Origin: Lewinellaceae bacterium
Lineage (GTDB): Bacteria; Bacteroidota; Bacteroidia; Chitinophagales; Saprospiraceae
Length of the DNA: 64,000 nt
Assembly: GCA_020636215.1 (NCBI GenBank)
Contig: JACJYG010000013.1
Span: 1 to 64,000, forward strand
Direction of reading: 5' to 3'
A program made the translations under genes and the position numbers. The notes under the pieces were generated by a model that saw only the letters and a program-made list of their open reading frames with translations, had not been told where the DNA came from and made no database searches. Shown here piece by piece: positions 32,245 to 38,997 of the stretch. The stretch's first letter is position 1; each line of letters opens with the position of its first letter.

Positions 32245-32413
32245 TATCTTTGGCTATTAGATCCCCCCACTAAAATATTACTGGCTTTTGAGAGCATCTA
32301 ACCGTAATCTCTAAACCTTTTTGAAAAGGGCTTGGATTTTCTGTTGTTGTATGGCTATCTGCCTAAAATTAGCAGTAGCAGGCTAAAAATAAGGTCTCCT
32401 CCCTCTCCCCCCC
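32245..32413 (+). promoter_or_regulatory. Perfect -7 box with C6 tract at +18, and a second C7 tract
   Basis: TATCTTTG (32245-32252) is a perfect -7 box. C6 starts at 32263, 18 nt from the box start, as at 20194/20212. A further C7 lies at 32407-32413. The gene starts at 32550. No obvious -33 TTTG is seen. Confidence 0.5.
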
Positions 32414-32549
32414 TTATCAGAACATTGAGGCTTAAAGCATACCAGAATTATATCGTTCACATTGCCTTTACTCCTGTCGGCCCGGTGGCTGGTAGAGGGA
32501 GGAGGGAACTGTATATCAAATATTTATCAACTGAAAACTAGTTAACAAG

Positions 32550-35348
32550 ATGAGAAGATCTTTTACTTCAATGATCAAAGCCCTTTTGCCGGCGCTAACC
32601 CTGCTATTCAGCGCGGGTGGAGCGGGCCTGCATGCGCAGTGTACCAATACTGCCTATACCAGCCCCTATCCAAGCGCCACCTACACGCCGACCTGTAATG
32701 GTACTCCCGGCACCATCACCACCATTGGCTATGCCGGCGAGTATTCCAATGTAAGCGTCGTGTCGGGCACCACCTACACCTTTTCCAGCTCGATCAGCAC
32801 GGATTACCTCACCATTACGAACGACTCCGGAACGCCACAGGCTTTCGGAACCACCCCGGTAATGTGGACCGCCACTTTCACCGGCACCGCCCGCTTTTAC
32901 ACCCACACCGATGCTGTCTGCGGCACGGCCAGCGTCTCCCGTTCCCGGATCGTAAGCTGCGGTGGCGCGCCGCCCGCCTCGGGCTGTACTACCGCCACCT
33001 ATGGGCTGTATCCTACCACCACCTACACGCCAACCTGCAATGGAACACCCGGCACCATCACCACCCTTGGCTATGCCGGCGAGTACTCCAATGTGAGCGT
33101 CGTGGCGGGCACCACCTACACCTTCTCCAGCTCGATCGGCACGGATTACCTCACCATTACGAACGACTCCGGAACGCCACAGGCTTTCGGAACCACCCCG
33201 GTAATGTGGACGGCCACCTTCACCGGCACCGCCCGCTTTTACACCCACACCAACTCATCGTGTGGTGAAAGCAGTACCTTCCGCTCCAGGATCGTAAGCT
33301 GCAATACACCGCCGCCCGCAGTAGCCAACGACCTCTGCAGCGGCGCACTGCCCATCGCCTGCGGCGCAACCGTGAATGGCACTACGGTTGGCGCCACGGT
33401 GGACAACGTGACCGGCGGCACCTGCGGCACCGGCATCACGGCTCCCGGCGTATGGTATAGCTTCACTTCCCCGGCCAACGGCGATGCCACGGTGAGCCTC
33501 TGCGGCTCCAGCTACGACACCAAGATCAGCGTTTTCTCCGGATCCTGCGCCAGCCTTACCTGTGTGGGCGGTAATGATGACTTCTGCAGCCTGCAGTCGC
33601 AGCTTACCTTCAGCGCCACAGCGGGCACTACCTACTACGTGCTGGTGCACGGCTTCAGCAGCGCCACCGGCGCCTTCAGCCTGTCGCTCACCTGCCCGGT
33701 GGACCCCTGCGCCAACGATGTGGTGGCGCCCAGCATTACCTGCCCGGGCACGCAGACGGCCAACCTCGGCGCCAATTGTACTTTCACCCTGCCCAGCTAT
33801 ACCGGCCTGGCTACCGGCGTGACGGATAACTGCACGACGCCCACCGTCACCCAAAGCCCGGCAATAGGCGCCAGCGTGAGTGGTAACACCACCATCACCC
33901 TGCGGGCCACCGATGGCGCCGGCAACAGCAACTCTTGTACCTTCAGCTTGAACGTAAGCGATGTGACGGCGCCTAGCATTTCCTGCCCGGGGACGATTAC
34001 ACCAGCGGTGTTGAGCCCAACAAACTGTACTAATGCACTGCCCGATTACCGGCCATTTGTGAACGCCAGCGATAACTGCGGCGCCCCGACCCTGAGCCAG
34101 ACGCCAGTGCAGGGTACGATCATCAGCGGTGTCCAAACCGTTACCGTTACCGTAAGGGCCACCGATGCCGCGGGCAACAGCAACTCCTGTACCTATATGG
34201 TGCCGCATGTTGACGTGACGCCGCCTACGGCCGTTTGCCGCACCACAACGGTCTTCCTGCCGCCCAGTGGCGTCTACACGCTACAAAACGCTGATGTATT
34301 CAACGCTATGGCCTCCTCCGACAACTGCGGTGGCGTTTCCGTGTACAGCATCAGCCCCAGCATGGTCGATGTCAATGACGCCGGTACTACCGTACCCGTT
34401 ATGGTTCTCGTGCAGGATGCTTCCGGCAATGTTGCAGGCTGCACCGCCAACATCTCTGTAGAAGCCGGCGCGGCGCTACCCGAGCCCTGGGAATGCAGTG
34501 GCATCAACAACGCCAGCACCTCCTGCTCTTACAATCCCGTCGATGACAGCTTCACGATCCAAACCGGCGGCGCCAACAATAATCTTGGTACTGACAACCT
34601 CGGATCCATCAACCTGGACCTGTGCGGAGATTTTGAACTCACCGTCAAGATCGAAAGCATAACGCCCAACGGCTACGCCGGCCTCCTGGCTCGTGAAAGC
34701 GATGCCGTAGGCAGTAAAATGGTGGGGATGTACTCCAACTTCACCAACATGGTCCGCTGGGAAGCACGTACCCTTACTAATGGCAACAAAGCTGTCAACT
34801 TCTTCGGTAAGCCGGCGCCTTACTGGCTGAAACTGAAGCGCCAGGGTAACATGTTCTTTGGCTATTACTCCTACAACGGAGCCAGCTTCTCCATCGTAAC
34901 GGCGCAGATGGTGCCGATGAGTAGCTGCCTGGACATCGGGATGGCCGCCTTTACCAATATTCCGGGCACCACCGCTATCGCCGTATTCAGCAACCTTTCT
35001 ATTTCCGGCGCCAACCCCACCATTGTGGAACTGCCAACAACGGAAGTAGAGCAGGCAGGCGTCAGCCGGAACATTACCCTGTTCCCCAACCCGGCGCAGG
35101 ATGTGGTGACGCTAAGTTTCTCCGAACTGCAGTTCGGAGAAGCGGGCAATACCTCCTCCAAACTGGAGTTTGGAGGTACGGTTCGGTTGCGCAACGAACT
35201 GGGGCAACTCATCGAAACGCGCCAGCTGGAACCCGGCACCGAACGTCTCGACTGGAACGTCAGCAGCCTGAACCCTGGCCTGTATTTCATCGAAGTACAG
35301 ACGGAAGGGGAAGCGCCGCAGACGCTGCGGTTTGTGAAAGCGAAGTAA
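32550..35348 (+). CDS. Giant secreted adhesin-like protein with two tandem N-terminal repeats, PPC, HYR, ConA-like and T9SS sorting domains
   Basis: 932 residues, signal peptide about 1-30 (LLPALTLLFSAGGAGLHAQ). Residues about 31-140 and 146-252 are two nearly identical ~105-residue beta-rich repeats (TYTPTCNGTPGTITT, YAGEYSNVSVV, TDYLTITNDSGTPQAFGTTP, ARFYTHT); the DNA of the repeats is also close. A PPC-like domain starts at about 258, two HYR modules at about 388, the ConA-like domain at about 640 and the sorting domain at about 837-932. From codon 302 on it is the same as the preceding gene. The N-terminal repeat resembles an unnamed domain common in Bacteroidota secreted proteins. Likely a surface or secreted binding protein that arose by fusing a new N-terminus to a copied 3' half. 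Confidence 0.88.
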   Translation: MRRSFTSMIKALLPALTLLFSAGGAGLHAQCTNTAYTSPYPSATYTPTCNGTPGTITTIGYAGEYSNVSVVSGTTYTFSSSISTDYLTITNDSGTPQAFGTTPVMWTATFTGTARFYTHTDAVCGTASVSRSRIVSCGGAPPASGCTTATYGLYPTTTYTPTCNGTPGTITTLGYAGEYSNVSVVAGTTYTFSSSIGTDYLTITNDSGTPQAFGTTPVMWTATFTGTARFYTHTNSSCGESSTFRSRIVSCNTPPPAVANDLCSGALPIACGATVNGTTVGATVDNVTGGTCGTGITAPGVWYSFTSPANGDATVSLCGSSYDTKISVFSGSCASLTCVGGNDDFCSLQSQLTFSATAGTTYYVLVHGFSSATGAFSLSLTCPVDPCANDVVAPSITCPGTQTANLGANCTFTLPSYTGLATGVTDNCTTPTVTQSPAIGASVSGNTTITLRATDGAGNSNSCTFSLNVSDVTAPSISCPGTITPAVLSPTNCTNALPDYRPFVNASDNCGAPTLSQTPVQGTIISGVQTVTVTVRATDAAGNSNSCTYMVPHVDVTPPTAVCRTTTVFLPPSGVYTLQNADVFNAMASSDNCGGVSVYSISPSMVDVNDAGTTVPVMVLVQDASGNVAGCTANISVEAGAALPEPWECSGINNASTSCSYNPVDDSFTIQTGGANNNLGTDNLGSINLDLCGDFELTVKIESITPNGYAGLLARESDAVGSKMVGMYSNFTNMVRWEARTLTNGNKAVNFFGKPAPYWLKLKRQGNMFFGYYSYNGASFSIVTAQMVPMSSCLDIGMAAFTNIPGTTAIAVFSNLSISGANPTIVELPTTEVEQAGVSRNITLFPNPAQDVVTLSFSELQFGEAGNTSSKLEFGGTVRLRNELGQLIETRQLEPGTERLDWNVSSLNPGLYFIEVQTEGEAPQTLRFVKAK
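35118..35175. repeat. In-frame palindrome pair within sorting-domain sequence (copy 4)
   Basis: Same as the copy at 31811-31868, as part of the long duplication. Confidence 0.85.
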
Positions 35349-35365
35349 GATGCGCTGAATATAGG

Positions 35366-35445
35366 TTGAGAAGGTTGAGAGAGTTGAAAGGGTTGAGAGG
35401 GTTGAGTCGTATAATCTCAACTACCTAAACCTTCTCAACCCTCTC
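35366..35445. repeat. 3' minisatellite/inverted repeat, cargo cassette 5
   Basis: Four GGTTGAGAG-type units with more substitutions than in cassette 4 (GAGAAGG, GAGAGAG, GAAAGGG), then the inverted partner CTTCTCAACCCTCTCC. The repeat has diverged although the adjoining coding DNA has not. Confidence 0.85.
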
Positions 35446-35451
35446 CTCCTA

Positions 35452-35497
35452 AACAAGCGCCATCTCGGGATCATCCCGGGGTGGCGCTTGCTTTTTT
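35452..35497 (+). terminator. Terminator of the 932-residue cargo gene
   Basis: CAAGCGCC pairs with GGCGCTTG (35483-35490), with an inner CGGGATCATCCCG stem, followed by C and T6. Confidence 0.9.
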
Positions 35498-35510
35498 CCC
35501 AAAAAAGGCT

Positions 35511-35571
35511 CATCTTTCGGTAACATGTTATCCCCCCATCCGTATTAAGGAACAGAAAAGTATCTCCCCCC
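35511..35571 (+). promoter_or_regulatory. -7-like box and two C6 tracts ahead of the second M43 gene
   Basis: CATCTTTC (35511-35518) resembles the -7 box with two mismatches. C6 at 35532-35537 follows 21 nt after its start; a second C6 is at 35566-35571. The start codon is at 35747. Confidence 0.4.
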
Positions 35572-35746
35572 ATTTTCTTTCCCAAACAGTAGACACATCG
35601 AGAATCGGGCCGTTTGTTTCAAAACGGTAGTAACTATCTGTCCCTTTATTGCCATTTACCCTTGTCAAGGCGCTCCGCTGCAGAGTGGTTCGTCCGCTCT
35701 TCCCTTCAGACAGGAAACCATTTTTTTTCATAAAACCTTATTTTCT

Positions 35747-37912
35747 ATGAAACCGATTTTTATTAGTGCACTTTTTGCCGTACTACTGGCTTTTTCCGCC
35801 AATGCCCAGCAACGCAGGCAGGGGCCGGAGCAGGAATGCGCCACGCGGCTCAGCCCGGAAGCGGCAGCATTGTACCAGCAACAGACGGAACCGCAATTCC
35901 AGAAGTTCCTCCGGCAGTTCCCGAATGGTTACACCGCCGGCCGGGCGGCCTTGTTGCAGGTGCCCGTTCAGATCCACATCGTGCGCCGAAGCGACGGCAC
36001 GGGGGGGATCGCCGAAACTACGATCTGGAACGAGTTCGAGAATTTCATTAAACCTTACTACACTGCTTCCAACCTGGATTTCGTCTTTTGCAACGCCACC
36101 CATTACATCAACAGTGATGCCTATTACAACATCTCCGGTGATGCGGAAGGAGACGCCATGTCGGCAGCCAATAACGTTCCCAATGTACTCAACATCTACT
36201 TTGTAAATGACCCCGATGGCGCCTGTGGCTGGGCCCGCTTTACCAGCGACCTGCCGGTAGACTACATCGTCATCGCCAACGGTTGCGCCGACAACCAAAG
36301 CACCGTAGCCCATGAGATCGGCCACTATTTCGACCTGTTCCACACCCACGAAACTGCCTTTGGGGTGGAATGCCCCGACGGCTCCAACTGTGGTTCCGCC
36401 GGTGACCTGCTCTGCGACACCCCTGCCGACCCCGATGTGAGCGGCATGGTCAACGGCAGTTGCGTCTACACCGGAAACGCCACTGCCTGTGGCGGACAAG
36501 CTTACGCTCCCGACCCCACCAACATCATGTCTTATTCGGTAAAGTCCTGCCGGACGTTTTTCTCCCCCCAACAGATCGCCAAAATCGCGTTTACCTCCCT
36601 CGTCGGGCGCTCCTACCTCGATTACAACTGCACGCCGGTCAACGATGTATGCTCCGGCGCGTTCCCGCTGGTTTGCGGACAGACGACCAGCGTTGATATT
36701 TCCAGCGCAACGGCAGTGGACAATCCCGGCATATTCTGCGGTACTAATTCCGACGGATCTGAACCTGGCGTCTGGTACGTCATCGAGGGTACGGGGGATG
36801 TCATTACGGTTTCCTCCTGCAATGCGGGTACTGATTACGATAGTAAAATACAGGTGTTCTCCGGAAGTTGCGGCAGCCTGAGCTGTGAAGCGGGCAATGA
36901 TGATTTCGGCGGCTGTGGGCTGAGCGCCCAGGTGGAATTTTGTACGGAAGTAGGGGTGGACTATTACGTTTACCTTTTCGGCTTTAACGGAAACGTCGGC
37001 AGAGCAGAGTTGAGTGTTTCCTGCACGACCTTCCCCGCCCCCTGGGAAAGCGCCAATGTAGGCAGCACCGGCGCCGGCAACAACTACGACTACACCTGTG
37101 ACGATAAGTACCATATTTCCGCCGGCTCTGTCAACAACAATCTGAATAGCGACAATCTTGCAACTATCGGGCAGCAACTATGCGGCGACTTCGAAATTAC
37201 CGTCCTGGTGGAAGGTATCACTCCCAATGGCTTCGCCGGCCTGCTGGCCCGCGAGAGCAACAGCTCCGGAAGTAAGATGGTAGGGATGTACACCAACCGC
37301 AGCAATATGGTACGCTGGGAATCCCGCACCGTCACCAATGGCAACAAAGGCGTCAATTTCTTCTCCAGGCCAGCGCCCTATTGGCTACGGCTCAAGCGGC
37401 AGGGTAATTGGTTCTATGGCTATTACTCCTATAATGGGATCAACTTCTCCATTGTCACAGCCCAGCAGGTAGCATTGAGCAACTGCCTCGAAGCCGGGAT
37501 GGCGGCGTTTACCAATATTCCGGGGGCTACCGCAACAGCGGTGTTCAGCAATGTGTCTGTAGGAGGCGGCTCCCCGCTCATCGTGTTGCCGCCCACAGAA
37601 GTGGAACAGGCGGGATTGGAAAGGCAAGGCAGCAACATCGCGCTCTTCCCTAACCCGGCCCGGGATGTGGTGACGCTAAGTTTCTCCGAACTCCAGTTCG
37701 GAGAAGCGGGCAATACCTCCTCCAAACCCCAGTTTGGAGGAACATTACGGCTACGCAACGAACTGGGACAACTGCTCGAAGAACGCCGCCTGGATGAACC
37801 CACCGAGCGCATGGACTGGGATGTCAACAGCCTGAACCCGGGCTTGTACTTCATCGAAGTGCAAAGGGAAGGCCAAGCGACGCAGGTGCTCAGGTTTGTG
37901 AAGGCGGAGTAA
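35747..37912 (+). CDS. Secreted M43 metallopeptidase with PPC, ConA-like and T9SS sorting domains
   Basis: 721 residues, signal peptide 1-20 (MKPIFISALFAVLLAFSANA). The M43/pappalysin catalytic domain spans about 65-290, with HEIGHYFDLFHTH near 188 and the Met-turn TNIMSYSVKSC near 260. It closely parallels the gene at 23822 (QIHIVRRSDGTGGI, NVPNVLNIYFV) but lacks the HYR modules. A PPC-like domain follows at about 295-425, the ConA-like domain at about 428-605 and the sorting domain at about 631-721, with a palindrome pair whose second member is slightly altered. A G7 run (36001-36007) lies in the coding region. It is an extracellular protease and the last gene of the array. Confidence 0.9.
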   Translation: MKPIFISALFAVLLAFSANAQQRRQGPEQECATRLSPEAAALYQQQTEPQFQKFLRQFPNGYTAGRAALLQVPVQIHIVRRSDGTGGIAETTIWNEFENFIKPYYTASNLDFVFCNATHYINSDAYYNISGDAEGDAMSAANNVPNVLNIYFVNDPDGACGWARFTSDLPVDYIVIANGCADNQSTVAHEIGHYFDLFHTHETAFGVECPDGSNCGSAGDLLCDTPADPDVSGMVNGSCVYTGNATACGGQAYAPDPTNIMSYSVKSCRTFFSPQQIAKIAFTSLVGRSYLDYNCTPVNDVCSGAFPLVCGQTTSVDISSATAVDNPGIFCGTNSDGSEPGVWYVIEGTGDVITVSSCNAGTDYDSKIQVFSGSCGSLSCEAGNDDFGGCGLSAQVEFCTEVGVDYYVYLFGFNGNVGRAELSVSCTTFPAPWESANVGSTGAGNNYDYTCDDKYHISAGSVNNNLNSDNLATIGQQLCGDFEITVLVEGITPNGFAGLLARESNSSGSKMVGMYTNRSNMVRWESRTVTNGNKGVNFFSRPAPYWLRLKRQGNWFYGYYSYNGINFSIVTAQQVALSNCLEAGMAAFTNIPGATATAVFSNVSVGGGSPLIVLPPTEVEQAGLERQGSNIALFPNPARDVVTLSFSELQFGEAGNTSSKPQFGGTLRLRNELGQLLEERRLDEPTERMDWDVNSLNPGLYFIEVQREGQATQVLRFVKAE
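37682..37739. repeat. In-frame palindrome pair within sorting-domain sequence (copy 5)
   Basis: TTCTCCGAACT-CC-AGTTCGGAGAA and CTCCAAAC-CCCA-GTTTGGAG. The arms are kept although both centres changed relative to the other copies. Confidence 0.85.
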
Positions 37913-37928
37913 GATGCTTTGAATATAG

Positions 37929-38010
37929 GTTGAGAGGGTTGAGAGGGTTTAGATAGTTGAGATTATACTTCTCAACCCTCTCAACCCTCTCAACCTTCTC
38001 AACCCTCTCC
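37929..38010. repeat. 3' minisatellite/inverted repeat, cargo cassette 6
   Basis: GGTTGAGAG units on the left arm and four CTCAACCCT-type units on the right arm, giving the longest inverted structure of the six. Confidence 0.88.
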
Positions 38011-38015
38011 TCCTA

Positions 38016-38056
38016 AACAAGCGCCATCTCGGGATTATCCCGGGGTGGCGCTTGCT
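38016..38056 (+). terminator. Terminator between the M43 gene and the convergent outer-membrane gene
   Basis: AACAAGCGCC pairs with GGTGGCGCTTG, with an inner CGGGATTATCCCG stem. It can serve both convergent genes; its distal edge is 7 bp from the outer-membrane gene's stop. Confidence 0.75.
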
Positions 38057-38062
38057 ACTTTA

Positions 38063-38761
38063 CTACTCCGCCCGGTTCAAAAAGAAATTCAGGCCGAGGC
38101 GGAAGCCGATTCCGGTGTCGAAAATTGTAAAAAAGGAACTGTCGCGCCTGGGGTCCGATTCTGTATCCACCATTTTGCGGCGGTCATAATTAAAGCCGAT
38201 CCCCCCCACCGATGCTTCCAGCGCAAAACGGCGATTGAGGAAATAGTATAATCCCGGACGGATGCCCAATTGCATGTTAAATTGATTCTCCTCCTGCTCA
38301 TCACGGATCCCGTTCTGAACGTTTTCAAATTTCCCCTTACCCAGCCCAACGCTGCCATAGAGATCCAGCCACAGGCCAAAGCGGTCCTCAAAGCTTTTGT
38401 AATAGCGTAGGAAAGGGCTGAAGGAATACCGGTTGATGGTAGACTTCACCGTTTGTGGAAAAGGCGAAATAGCACGCTCTGTATTTGTTTCTGAAAAAAG
38501 CCCTTCATATCCCAGCCCCAGGCCGAGCGCTAAGTTAGAGGATACCAGAACGCCAAAACGGGGCTGAATGGATAACTCCACGGAACTGACTTCCCCTGCA
38601 AAGTTTATGGTATTGGACGAAGCCAGTAAAAAGCCATTGCTGGAATTGTTGAACTGCAGGCTGAAACTGCCGTTTAGGAAGGCATCACCCGGCTGAAACT
38701 GGGCAAGAGCAAGCGTGGAAATACTCATTAGGAGTGCGAAAGTGAGTAGAAGATTTTTCAT
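38063..38761 (-). CDS. Outer-membrane beta-barrel protein
   Basis: 232 residues from ATG at 38761, chosen because MKNLLLTFALLMSISTLALAQ is a signal peptide; the longer frame to 38815 lacks one. Typical porin-like amphipathic strands are seen: LALGLGLGYEGLF, YSFSPFLRYYKSFEDRFGLWL, MQLGIRPGLYYFLNRRFALEASVG, GFRLGLNFFLNRAE. It belongs to the outer membrane protein beta-barrel (OMP_b-brl) superfamily. The role is not known. It is convergent with the M43 peptidase gene and shares its terminator hairpin. Confidence 0.85.
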   Translation of the reverse strand: MKNLLLTFALLMSISTLALAQFQPGDAFLNGSFSLQFNNSSNGFLLASSNTINFAGEVSSVELSIQPRFGVLVSSNLALGLGLGYEGLFSETNTERAISPFPQTVKSTINRYSFSPFLRYYKSFEDRFGLWLDLYGSVGLGKGKFENVQNGIRDEQEENQFNMQLGIRPGLYYFLNRRFALEASVGGIGFNYDRRKMVDTESDPRRDSSFFTIFDTGIGFRLGLNFFLNRAE

Positions 38762-38976
38762 AACTGGTGGTTTTATGTGGTGAATAGAATCTGGCCATTC
38801 AACATTACTGAGCAAGCGCGGAATTTACTTTTCCAAACTTGCCTTTGGAGCATTAAATATAAAAGTATTCATGAAATTCTGATTCCCTCCCGAGTGCCTC
38901 CCCTAAACCCTCCAAAGGAGAGGGGCCGCTCGGAAGGGAATCAAAACCAACTCCCAAAAACAATTCAACCATTTTT

Positions 38977-38997
38977 AACCGGCTCAGTAAAGACGGT
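38977..38997 (+). repeat. Dispersed motif copy 2 (CCGGCTC / AGACGG)
   Basis: AACCGGCTCAGTAAAGACGG, preceded by AACCATTTTT exactly as the copy at 57887. It lies directly at the stop codon of the vWA gene. Confidence 0.5.

Larger units (their letters stand above)
33453..35490 (+). repeat. Long direct repeat, copy B (partner 30146-32187)
   Basis: Second copy of the ~2-kb duplicated 3' half of the neighbouring cargo gene, offset 3307 bp. The near-absence of substitutions points to a recent duplication or ongoing gene conversion. Confidence 0.93.
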
